64,000 bases of DNA from Aphanothece sacrum FPU1 (GTDB lineage: Bacteria > Cyanobacteriota > Cyanobacteriia > Cyanobacteriales > Microcystaceae): the NCBI RefSeq assembly GCF_003864295.1, contig NZ_BDQK01000017.1:62001-126000 (forward strand), given 5' to 3'. The notes under the pieces are model-generated. The model ran no database searches. It saw only the letters and a program-made list of their open reading frames with translations, and was not told the DNA's origin. Positions 24,501 to 32,211 of this stretch are shown piece after piece. The translations under genes were made by a program, and so were the position numbers. Numbering within the stretch: the stretch's first letter is position 1; each line of letters opens with the position of its first letter.

Positions 24501-25622
24501 ATGAAAATTGAACAAGCTGATATTTTTTTATTTGAACTTCCTCTCGTCAAAAACTATGTTACCAGTTTTGGTAATATCACCAAAAAAAGAAGTATTTTAG
24601 TTAAATTATATAGTGAGGGTTTAGTAGGATATGGTGAAGGTTCTAGCCTACCCTTTCCTTTCTATCTTCCTGAATATGCTGATGTTTCTTTTTTAGTTTT
24701 ACAAGATATAATTATTCCTGAAATTATCGGAAAATCTTTTAATCATCCCCAGGAAATTGTAGAGAGTTTCAGGAAAATTAGAGGTTATTCTTTTGCTAAA
24801 ACAGCAGTAGAAACCGCTTTTTGGGATTTATACTCTCAAGAATTCAATATACCTTTATGGGAAATTTTAGGCGGTGTTGGGAATATTATTGATGTGGGAA
24901 GTAATCTAGGAATTATTCGTGACAAACAAAAATTAATTGATGAAGTTCAAAAAAAAGTAGATGATCTAACACCTCGTATTAAATTAAAAATTGAGCGAAA
25001 TTGGGATATTAAACCTATCAGTATTATTAGAGAAAATTTTCCTACTGTTCCTCTTTGTGTTGATGCAAATTCAGCTTATACACTTAAAGATATTCCTCAT
25101 CTTAAAGAATTTGATCAATTTAATTTGATGATGATAGAACAGCCTTTAGCTTGGGATGATATTATTGACCATGCTGAATTACAACAACATATCAAAACCC
25201 CTATTTGTCTAGATGAAAGTATCCTATCAGCAGAAGATGCTCGACGAGCAATTAAAATTAAAGCTTGTCAAATTATTAATATTAAACCCGGACGAGTTGG
25301 GGGACTGGTAGAAGCAAAAAAAATTCATGATATTTGTCTTAAAAATAAGATTAATATCTGGTGTGGTGGAATGTTAGAGTGTTCGGTTGGTCGCTTTTTT
25401 AATTTATCTATTGCTACTTTAATCGGTTATAGTTTACCTGCAGATATGTTTTCTAGTTATGATTATTTTGCCGATGATATTGTTGACTTTCCCTATGCTT
25501 CTTTCCAAGGTAAAGCATTTGTCCCTGATAATTTATCAAACTTTAAAGTTAATGATGAAAAGGTCGAACATTATTCTATTGCTAAACGGCAAATAAGGGT
25601 TCTACCAGACAAGTTATGCTAA
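24501..25622 (+). CDS. o-Succinylbenzoate synthase / N-acylamino acid racemase-type enolase-superfamily enzyme
   Basis: Protein of 373 residues in the muconate-lactonizing subgroup of the enolase superfamily. The KxK catalytic pair is in RIKLKIE (about 160), the three metal acids are in VDANSAY, MIEQPLAWDD and CLDESILS, and the second catalytic Lys is in INIKPGRVGG. KPGRVGG with WCGGMLECSVGRFFN matches the OSBS/NSAR group, which includes MenC of Firmicutes; OSBS activity would serve phylloquinone synthesis, but racemase or dipeptide epimerase activity is possible. It is more AT-rich than its neighbours and bracketed by MITE-1 sequence on both sides, the downstream copy giving its last seven codons and stop. 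Horizontal arrival is plausible. Confidence 0.75.
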   Translation: MKIEQADIFLFELPLVKNYVTSFGNITKKRSILVKLYSEGLVGYGEGSSLPFPFYLPEYADVSFLVLQDIIIPEIIGKSFNHPQEIVESFRKIRGYSFAKTAVETAFWDLYSQEFNIPLWEILGGVGNIIDVGSNLGIIRDKQKLIDEVQKKVDDLTPRIKLKIERNWDIKPISIIRENFPTVPLCVDANSAYTLKDIPHLKEFDQFNLMMIEQPLAWDDIIDHAELQQHIKTPICLDESILSAEDARRAIKIKACQIINIKPGRVGGLVEAKKIHDICLKNKINIWCGGMLECSVGRFFNLSIATLIGYSLPADMFSSYDYFADDIVDFPYASFQGKAFVPDNLSNFKVNDEKVEHYSIAKRQIRVLPDKLC

Positions 25623-25762
25623 ATTATCACAAATAATAGACTTTAACTCGTTCATAGTTAAGCTATACAAATAAAGGTTGCGCAGGCAACCTTTGTTTGT
25701 ATAGGATAAGGCTTTAGCCTTTTATTCATTATTAATTTAGCATAATTTGTCCGGTAGAACCC
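25597..25762 (+). repeat. MITE-1 copy F, complete reference copy
   Basis: Terminal inverted repeats GGGTTCTACCAGACAAGTTATGCTAAATTA and TAATTTAGCATAATTTGTCCGGTAGAACCC match over about 28 bases with few differences, flanked by TAA on both sides (possible target duplication). Inside are CTTTAACTCGTTCATAGTTAAG, GGTTGC gcag GCAACC and AAGGCT tt AGCCTT; the GTCCAC hairpin is missing here. It is 166 bases, starts inside the preceding gene, and supplies that gene's stop codon. Confidence 0.85.
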
Positions 25763-25889
25763 TAATTAAGATTATTTTCCTAACTTCAAAGTTAGAAACA
25801 TATCAACTTGACTGGTTAATTCATTAGGAGAAGTAACCGTCATTCCTATATGTCCTATCAATAAAAAAAAGATAAATAATTGGAATCAA

Positions 25890-26013
25890 AATTAAGTAGG
25901 GGTCAAATCTGGGATTTTGGAGATGTCTATTGTGAAAAACCCACCCCAATAAGGGCGGGTTTTGATATAGTCGTAATGGTTAAGTCACAAAGGTTTGGGT
26001 AAACCCGCCCCTA
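25890..26013. repeat. MITE-2 remnant
   Basis: GGGCGGGTTTTGATATAGTCGTAATGGTTAAGTCAC followed by AAACCCGCCCCTAC, plus an AACCCACCCC arm upstream. It has the same internal modules as the 13609-13774 copy but lacks both CAAAATTAATT ends. It lies at the 3' side of the minus-strand gene at 26029. Confidence 0.6.
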
Positions 26014-26028
26014 CGCCTATTTATGAGT

Positions 26029-26412
26029 TTATTTCTTAATATCCCGCGCCATCTGACGGAACATATCCATGGTTTTGTCAGAAGAACGACGCTCTGTATT
26101 AACCGATGTTTCGGGAGACGCTTCAACCTTCGATTCAGTTGGTTTCATAGGTTTTAACCCATTACTTTCTACTTTGGTTGCTTTCATCGAGGAGATTTCT
26201 TTGACAGTTTCAACGTGTTTACCTCCTGGACGTTTGGCGAAGGTATGCTTAATGATATTGGGTTTACGCATAAACTCTACGTTACCTAAAGTTTTAGCGT
26301 CATCGGGTTTTAAGAAAAAGGCTTCCTTGTTATCCGAATCCTGAGAAGTATTTGTATCAGGTTCGTCAACATACTTAGTTTTGCCACCAAACAATCCAAA
26401 TAATCCTGCCAT
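26029..26412 (-). CDS. Small charged protein, LFGG start and FRQMARDIKK end
   Basis: Unrecognised protein of 127 residues: MAGLFGLFGGKTKYVDEP at the start, a middle rich in Lys, Glu, Ser and Pro (probably disordered, but with a stretch KPDDAKTLGNVEFMRKPNII that looks more ordered), and TMDMFRQMARDIKK at the end. Its ends match those of the gene at 13001-13381, so I treat them as distant paralogs. AGGAGAG precedes the ATG by nine bases, a strong ribosome site. Conserved-looking ends around a variable middle suggest two short docking motifs joined by a flexible tether. Confidence 0.65.
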   Translation of the reverse strand: MAGLFGLFGGKTKYVDEPDTNTSQDSDNKEAFFLKPDDAKTLGNVEFMRKPNIIKHTFAKRPGGKHVETVKEISSMKATKVESNGLKPMKPTESKVEASPETSVNTERRSSDKTMDMFRQMARDIKK

Positions 26413-26519
26413 TGACAGTTACTCTCCTAATCGTTATTTATGAGTCAATTATTGCTATATGTAAAATTTTATCAAAAATTATGACAAAGTTAAGCAAAAT
26501 TTATAAAAATATGCACTTT

Positions 26520-27200
26520 CTATAAACTTATGGGGTGTTGACGGAGAGATAATAAATCTAAAGCCTTTAACTTGTGATAAGCATCATTAATCAGGCCTTT
26601 TCCTCGTAAAAAACCTGTATTTGCCCCAGGACAAATATAATTTAGGGTATCAGAGGAAAAGCGATCGCGCAATAGGGCCACACTATCTAATTGACGAAAC
26701 CAATGAAAGGTTTTAGCCAGACGTAAGGGGGTCGGTTCTCCTTGGGTTGAGGGGAGCAAATGTCGCCCCGTAAACAAAACACCCTCGTGACGTTGCCAAT
26801 AGGCACAACAAGAGCCAGGAGAATGACCAGGAGTCCAAATAGCAGTAAGATTAGAAATGAGAGTTATTTCTTGTTCAAAAGGAGTCAAGGGAACATCAGG
26901 TAATAGATAAGCCTCCTGTTCTTGAATGAGAATTTCCGATCCCAAAGCCGCTTGGAGAGACTTAACCGAGGGAGTAATCGCACCACGATGGGTAAGTAGC
27001 AAGGATTTGACTCCCCCCTGTTCCTTCAGAAACTGTTGGGTTTCTTCATCCCAGATGGGGCAATCTAGCAATATATTCCCAGGTTTTTCTACAATGAAAT
27101 AAGCCGTACCTCCTAACGTCTCTCTGTTGGGAGGAAAAGCAAACAATCCATCTAACAAAAGACGGGGGGGTTTAGGGGTTCTCGTATTCCTTTGATCCAT
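26520..27200 (-). CDS. Degenerate metallo-beta-lactamase-fold protein
   Basis: Protein of 226 residues with the MBL fold order: GGTAYFIVEKPGNILLDCP, LLLTHRGAITPSV, IWTPGHSPGSCCAYW, GVLFTGRHLLPS. The zinc motif HxHxDH is reduced to THRGAI, and the later Asp ligand (normally TGD) is TGRH, while the PGHSPGS loop is kept. It therefore looks unable to bind the usual dinuclear metal centre and may be a non-catalytic or altered member. Cyanobacterial relatives of this type exist as hypothetical MBL proteins. Single gene, convergent with nothing; the site-2 protease gene diverges from it. Confidence 0.75.
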   Translation of the reverse strand: MDQRNTRTPKPPRLLLDGLFAFPPNRETLGGTAYFIVEKPGNILLDCPIWDEETQQFLKEQGGVKSLLLTHRGAITPSVKSLQAALGSEILIQEQEAYLLPDVPLTPFEQEITLISNLTAIWTPGHSPGSCCAYWQRHEGVLFTGRHLLPSTQGEPTPLRLAKTFHWFRQLDSVALLRDRFSSDTLNYICPGANTGFLRGKGLINDAYHKLKALDLLSLRQHPISL

Positions 27201-27321
27201 TTTTAGGGGAAACTTGCTTACAATAATTAAGCCTATTTCCTTTCATTATTCCTTAATCTGTCAATCGTTTAGCTCCCTAATTAGAAATTAAATCTCCCTG
27301 ACACACTCTTGATATTTAAAT

Positions 27322-28812
27322 ATGTGGTTACTTTTAATCGTTCTTGGCTTAATTACCTACTATCTCCTTAAGCGCAGTGTCGCACCTATTACCCCTATCC
27401 CCATCTGGATTTTTTGGCTAGTCATGATGACTCCTGCCATTATCTGGACAACTTGGTATACGGTTAAGGGGAATGTACCTATTCCTACTTGGTTAATAGT
27501 AGTTCCCTTAATGGTCTGTTTTACTTTGTATTGGTGGCTTCTACAAAAGGGACACATACCAAGTAAGAAACAAGAGCCTAAAAATCAGGAATTAAATAAT
27601 CTTACCTCAGAAACCCCCAAACCTCCCGAAGAATCTGAGAAACTTCGTCCTATTACCGTCAGTGAAGAAAAGTCTTTGCGAGATTGTTTTCCTTGGGCTG
27701 TTTATTACTTACAAAATTTAGATTATCGTCCTCAAGCAATTCTTTGTCGGGGCAAGTTAAAAACGGCTCCTGAAGAAGCTTATAAGTCTATTAAAAGCAA
27801 TATTGAACAAGTTTTTGGCGATCGCTTTATTATCTTATTTCAAGAAGGTCTTCCAGGTAATCCATTTTTTGCTTTAGTTCCTAATCCTTGGGCTAAATCT
27901 CAAGAGAAAACCCAGGATAAGTCGGAAAAAATTACTCGTCCTTTATTGGCTCTAACTTTATTATTATTGACCGTATTTACAACTACGGTGATAGGGGCAG
28001 AAATGGCTGGAGTTTCTACTAAAGCTCTAGAAGATAATTTAGGTTTATTATTACAAGGATTACCCTATAGTTTAGGCTTAATTGTTATTTTAGGAGTTCA
28101 CGAATTTAGTCATTATATTGCAGCCGTTCGTTACAAAATTATTACCACTCTTCCTTATTTTATTCCTATTCCTTTTTTCTTAGGAACTTTCGGAGCTTTT
28201 ATTCAAATGAAGTCTCCTGTTCCCAATCGTAAGGCTTTATTTGATGTGGGAATTGCTGGCCCCTTGGGAGGCTTTTTAGTTACCATTCCTATTTTATTAT
28301 GGGGACTGTCTCTATCCGAAATTGTGCCTTTATCTACAGATGCGACAAATTCTACTCTTTTATCATTTCAATCTCTTGATCCACGATTTTCTTTTCTGTT
28401 TGCTGTCTTCGCTAAAGTCGCTTTAGGCAGTAGTTTTGTCGCAGGAAAAGCCATTAATTTGCATCCTTTGGCTATATCTGGATATGTGGGATTAATTGTA
28501 ACGGCCCTCAATTTAATGCCTGTGGGACAATTAGATGGGGGTCATGTTGTTCATGCTATGTTTGGTCAACGAACTGCTATCATTGTTGGCCAATTAACTC
28601 GCCTATTTATGTTAATTTTGGCTATGATTCGACAAGAATTTCTAATCTGGGCTATCCTGTTGTTTTTAATGCCTATTACGGATCAACCTGCTCTTAATGA
28701 TGTGACTGAATTAAATGATCAACGAGACATTTTAGGGTTGTTTTCTTTGGCTTTATTAATGGTTATTTTACTGCCTTTACCTCGAGTTATCGCTCATTGG
28801 TTACAACTTTAA
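27322..28812 (+). CDS. Site-2 protease family membrane metalloprotease (EGY-like)
   Basis: Protein of 496 residues, peptidase family M50. Two N-terminal membrane helices (about 1-17 and 25-75 region), a charged soluble insert of about 150 residues, then a polytopic core with HEFSH in LGVHEFSHYIAAVRY (about 258-262) and the distal ligand in NLMPVGQLDGGHVVHAM (about 395-410). GNPFFALVPNPWA in the insert and the overall length match the plant/cyanobacterial EGY1 group rather than SpoIVFB or RseP. The expected role is intramembrane cleavage of anchored factors or photosynthetic membrane protein care. Single gene, divergent from the MBL gene. Confidence 0.88.
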   Translation: MWLLLIVLGLITYYLLKRSVAPITPIPIWIFWLVMMTPAIIWTTWYTVKGNVPIPTWLIVVPLMVCFTLYWWLLQKGHIPSKKQEPKNQELNNLTSETPKPPEESEKLRPITVSEEKSLRDCFPWAVYYLQNLDYRPQAILCRGKLKTAPEEAYKSIKSNIEQVFGDRFIILFQEGLPGNPFFALVPNPWAKSQEKTQDKSEKITRPLLALTLLLLTVFTTTVIGAEMAGVSTKALEDNLGLLLQGLPYSLGLIVILGVHEFSHYIAAVRYKIITTLPYFIPIPFFLGTFGAFIQMKSPVPNRKALFDVGIAGPLGGFLVTIPILLWGLSLSEIVPLSTDATNSTLLSFQSLDPRFSFLFAVFAKVALGSSFVAGKAINLHPLAISGYVGLIVTALNLMPVGQLDGGHVVHAMFGQRTAIIVGQLTRLFMLILAMIRQEFLIWAILLFLMPITDQPALNDVTELNDQRDILGLFSLALLMVILLPLPRVIAHWLQL

Positions 28813-28939
28813 TATAAGTTCGATACTAACATTGTAGGTTGGGTTGAGGCACGAAACCCAACACAGATGTTTATTGGTTGGCTTTCTCCTTTAATATAAG
28901 TTCGTCATTAAGAATAATAGCTTTATAATAGTCGATAAT

Positions 28940-29803
28940 ATGAATTTCAAAACTAGATGTTTAACTATTAATTTAATTTTTATATTTGTCTTTATTTTAC
29001 CACTTAAAGCCAACTCAGAAACTGTTTTAGAACAAATTGATAGAACTGGGTTACTTCGAGTAGGAATAAGAGAAGATGCTGTCCCTTTCGGTTATCGAGA
29101 TGTAAATGGAGATCTGGTTGGATTATGTTTAGATTTTATTAATTTTTTTAGAGAAGAACTGAAAGAAAAATTAAATAAGGAAGTTATAGCGATAAAGTTA
29201 TATAAATCAACTCTTTTTAATCGCTTTAATTTAGTTAGTGATAAAATCGTTGACATCGAATGTGGCCCTAATACTATTCGCCAAATAGCTGATTATAATG
29301 TTGAGTTTTCTGCTCCTTTTTTCTTGACAGGAACTCAATTTTTAATCAAGGGAGATAATCAAACTAAATTTGATCCAAATAGTTCATTAGAAAATGTTAA
29401 TATTGGACTATTAAGAAATACAACTAATCAAACATTAATTATGCAGAATTATCCCTTAGCAAATATAGTTGAATTTCAAGGAGTGACTGGTCGTTATCGA
29501 GGTATACAATCATTACAAGGAGATAAAATACAGGCTTTTGCTAGTGATGGTATTCTTTTGGTTGGGGAAGCTATTTTACAAGGACTAGATCTTGGTCAAG
29601 ATTATATTCTAGTTCCAAAATTTCCCTTGGATTGTGAAAATTATGGATTAATTTTACCGAATAATGATCCTGAATGGTTAGCTTTTGTTAACGCAGTTAT
29701 TAAAAATAATAAGTCGAAAGAAAGTTTTTACAAATGGTTTGGGGTTGTTCTTCCTAGAATTGAGGAAATTGAATCTTTCTGTCGTTCTCAAGGGCAGTCA
29801 TAA
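28940..29803 (+). CDS. Extracellular solute-binding protein family 3 (amino-acid type)
   Basis: Periplasmic binding protein of 287 residues. A signal peptide is clear (Lys/Arg then LTINLIFIFVFILPLKANS, cut near residue 26). The family 3 entry LEQIDRTGLLRVGIREDAVPFGYRD follows, with GLCLDFINFFREEL and a second-lobe stretch VNIGLLRNTTNQ. It would capture a polar amino acid for an ABC importer, but no permease or ATPase gene is adjacent, so it is an orphan or acts as a sensor. It follows a GTAGGTTGGGTTGAGG-type repeat at 28832. Confidence 0.82.
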   Translation: MNFKTRCLTINLIFIFVFILPLKANSETVLEQIDRTGLLRVGIREDAVPFGYRDVNGDLVGLCLDFINFFREELKEKLNKEVIAIKLYKSTLFNRFNLVSDKIVDIECGPNTIRQIADYNVEFSAPFFLTGTQFLIKGDNQTKFDPNSSLENVNIGLLRNTTNQTLIMQNYPLANIVEFQGVTGRYRGIQSLQGDKIQAFASDGILLVGEAILQGLDLGQDYILVPKFPLDCENYGLILPNNDPEWLAFVNAVIKNNKSKESFYKWFGVVLPRIEEIESFCRSQGQS

Positions 29804-29987
29804 GCTAAATTGTATAAGTTAGTCTATAAGTTTGTTGTCTATAAAAATGACAATCAATTTTATTTTATGTCTGGGTTGGGTTGAACGATAGTAAAAATCA
29901 ACACGCACAGGGATTTTGTTGGGTTTCGCTCCTCAACCCAACCTACGAAAATAGCAGTTCTAGGCAGCTAATAATAGTTCGTTTTTG

Positions 29988-30653
29988 CTATTGACTTGTG
30001 TTACATTGAACTACTTTTTTCTGTAGTAACAATCGATAAATTGGTTGAGATTTATTAAGAGTAGCAATTTCTCGTTCTGTCTGAATCAGAAAGGGATTAT
30101 CAATTAACTCAAATTGAGATGGAGGTTTATGTTTTTCAAAACAAGTATTTGCTAAAAAGTGATTGCCCATTTGTAAAGCAATTTCTTTAACATCTGATTG
30201 TAAAAAAATTAAGCCATCATCACTTAAATATTGAGCAATCGCATTGACTAAAATAGGTTGTACAACCCGTCGTTTTTTATGACTTTGTTTAAACCAAGGA
30301 TCAGGAAATTGAATTGTTACCCATTTAAGTATTCCTGGTGGTAAGGAACCGAATAAAGATGTAATAGAAAGATTAATATTACAGAACAGAAAATGAAGAT
30401 TAGAAACACCTAAATCATCGCGCTGATTATTCGCTTCTATGACTAAAGGTTCCCGAATTTCCACACCTAAGAAATTAATATTAGGATAAAGGGGAGCCAT
30501 TTGTAAGAGAAATTTACCTCTAGCAGACCCAATATCTAAATGAAGTGGTTGATCTAATTTATCGTATATTTGCTCCCAATCAGGTATGATAAGAGGTTGA
30601 TGGTATTTATAACTTAAGGGATTAACGTGTTGACGGATACGAACTCTTGTCAA
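29988..30653 (-). CDS. trmB: tRNA (guanine-N7-)-methyltransferase
   Basis: SAM-dependent enzyme making m7G46 in tRNA, 221 residues. Motif I is LHLDIGSARGKFLLQMA, then the adenine-binding GVEIREP, and the family signature TIQFPDPWFKQSHKKRRVVQP with the catalytic Asp. The start is a TTG at 30653, eight bases after GGAGAG; no ATG lies nearby in frame and MTRVRIRQHVNP is the normal N-terminus. It is divergent from the phosphoesterase gene with a 56-base shared promoter region. Confidence 0.94.
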   Translation of the reverse strand: MTRVRIRQHVNPLSYKYHQPLIIPDWEQIYDKLDQPLHLDIGSARGKFLLQMAPLYPNINFLGVEIREPLVIEANNQRDDLGVSNLHFLFCNINLSITSLFGSLPPGILKWVTIQFPDPWFKQSHKKRRVVQPILVNAIAQYLSDDGLIFLQSDVKEIALQMGNHFLANTCFEKHKPPSQFELIDNPFLIQTEREIATLNKSQPIYRLLLQKKVVQCNTSQ

Positions 30654-30709
30654 AATGAATCTCTCCTGTTTATTCTTGAAAACCAGATCTAACCCATAAT
30701 CTTATTATT

Positions 30710-31804
30710 ATGAATTTTCGTTTTGCTATCATCAGTGATCCTCATATTGCTGTTCCCCATACAATTTCAGATCATCCTAATCGCTTTCATTGGGTAGAAA
30801 TCAGTATTCCAGTTATAGAGAAGGTTTTAAGCGATTTAGAGCAGTTAAATTTAGATTTTGTGCTACTTCCAGGGGATTTAACCCAAGATGGAGAACCTGA
30901 TAATCATCGTTGGTTACAACAACGCCTTGCTTCTCTTCCTTTTCCAGTATATGTTATTCCTGGTAATCATGATATTCCTACTATACATTCTACCGAACAA
31001 ACTATAGGCTTTGATGATTTTCCTAGTTATTATCGTCAGTTTGGCTATGATCACACTGACAAATTGTATTATACCCAGGAAATATTCCCTGGAGTACAAT
31101 TAATTGGGCTTAATTCTACTCAATTTAATAGTAACGGAAAACAATTGGGTTGTTTAGATGAAGTTCAATTAAGTTGGTTAGAACATTTACTCCCTCAACT
31201 CAAAGACCAATTAGTTTTAGTAATGATTCATCACAACGTTATTGAGCATTTACCAGGACAAACACATCACGAATTAGGTAAACGCTATATGCTTGAGAAT
31301 GCTCGCTTATTATTAAAAATCTTACAAGATGGGGGATGTCAACTAATTTTTACGGGACATTTGCACGTTCAAGATGTAGCTTATAATCAGGGAATTTACG
31401 AAATTACTACAGGTTCTTTGGTCAGTTATCCTCATCCTTATCGCATTATTGAGATTGAGGGAAAAACCAAAGATAAGCTAACTGTTAATATTACTTCTCA
31501 TCGGGTTGAAAGTGTATCTGGATACGATAATTTAGCCACTATATCTCGTCAGTTGCTTGGCGATCGCTCTTTTCCCTTTATGATGAAATTACTCACTGCT
31601 TCTCCCTTAAAAGTTCCTATTGTCCAAGCTGAAGAATTAGCCCCACTATTACGAGATTTTTGGGCAGATATTGCGGCAGGAGATGGATTCTTTGATTTTC
31701 CTGAGTTTCCCCCTTCCGTACGTCATTATTTTCGACAATTTAGTGCAATTAAATCGGATGGAACTCCTGCTTTAATTGATAACCAAGCTATTCTTTATTT
31801 GTAA
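30710..31804 (+). CDS. Calcineurin-like metallophosphoesterase
   Basis: Protein of 364 residues with all five phosphoesterase motifs: SDPHIAVP, LPGDLTQDG, VIPGNHDIP, MIHHNV and FTGHLHVQD, giving a dinuclear metal site. The arrangement resembles class III CpdA-like phosphodiesterases, but the extra ~110 residues at the C-terminus are not typical and the substrate (cAMP, another nucleotide or a phospholipid) is open. It is followed by a truncated MITE-2 at 31817-31890. Confidence 0.82.
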   Translation: MNFRFAIISDPHIAVPHTISDHPNRFHWVEISIPVIEKVLSDLEQLNLDFVLLPGDLTQDGEPDNHRWLQQRLASLPFPVYVIPGNHDIPTIHSTEQTIGFDDFPSYYRQFGYDHTDKLYYTQEIFPGVQLIGLNSTQFNSNGKQLGCLDEVQLSWLEHLLPQLKDQLVLVMIHHNVIEHLPGQTHHELGKRYMLENARLLLKILQDGGCQLIFTGHLHVQDVAYNQGIYEITTGSLVSYPHPYRIIEIEGKTKDKLTVNITSHRVESVSGYDNLATISRQLLGDRSFPFMMKLLTASPLKVPIVQAEELAPLLRDFWADIAAGDGFFDFPEFPPSVRHYFRQFSAIKSDGTPALIDNQAILYL

Positions 31805-31816
31805 TAAGTATTTAAG

Positions 31817-31890
31817 CAAAATTAATTGCACAGCCTCCGGCGCGGGTTTTGATATAGTGATAATGGTTTAGTAATAGGGGAGGTTTATTT
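31817..31890 (+). repeat. MITE-2 left-end fragment
   Basis: CAAAATTAATTGCACAG, then GCGCGGGTTTTGATATAGTGATAATGG: the left terminal repeat and first module. The right end is lost. The rest of the gap to 32211 is extremely AT-rich, with no gene seen. Confidence 0.65.
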
Positions 31891-32211
31891 ATTTTAAACT
31901 TCTGTATTCTCAACTCCTTTTTCTTCAGTATTTTCTCTGATTTTTTTAGAGAAAAATATTTTTTTTGTAAATTTCATGATTTTATATAAGTATTTTTTTA
32001 AAAGATTAAATAAACTATTTATTAGACTTTTAAAAGCTTTTTTTCTTTAAGTAAAATTTAATTTATTAAGTAATAAAAAGAGTAGATTTACGGATGTCTT
32101 TCTTGACTAAATAATGAATAATTTATGTCATGGATTTAGGGATAATAACTGATGAGTTAATTTTAAAAAACCATCTTTATTAATTCTTTTGTATTGTTGG
32201 AGAAAATAACA

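Noticed and set aside
28832-28865. GTAGGTTGGGTTGAGG...AACCCAAC sequences as operators
   Set aside because: The same motif recurs at 15782, 29870, 42553, 62404, 63301 and others with varying flanks; it is a dispersed short repeat common in cyanobacteria rather than a gene-specific site.
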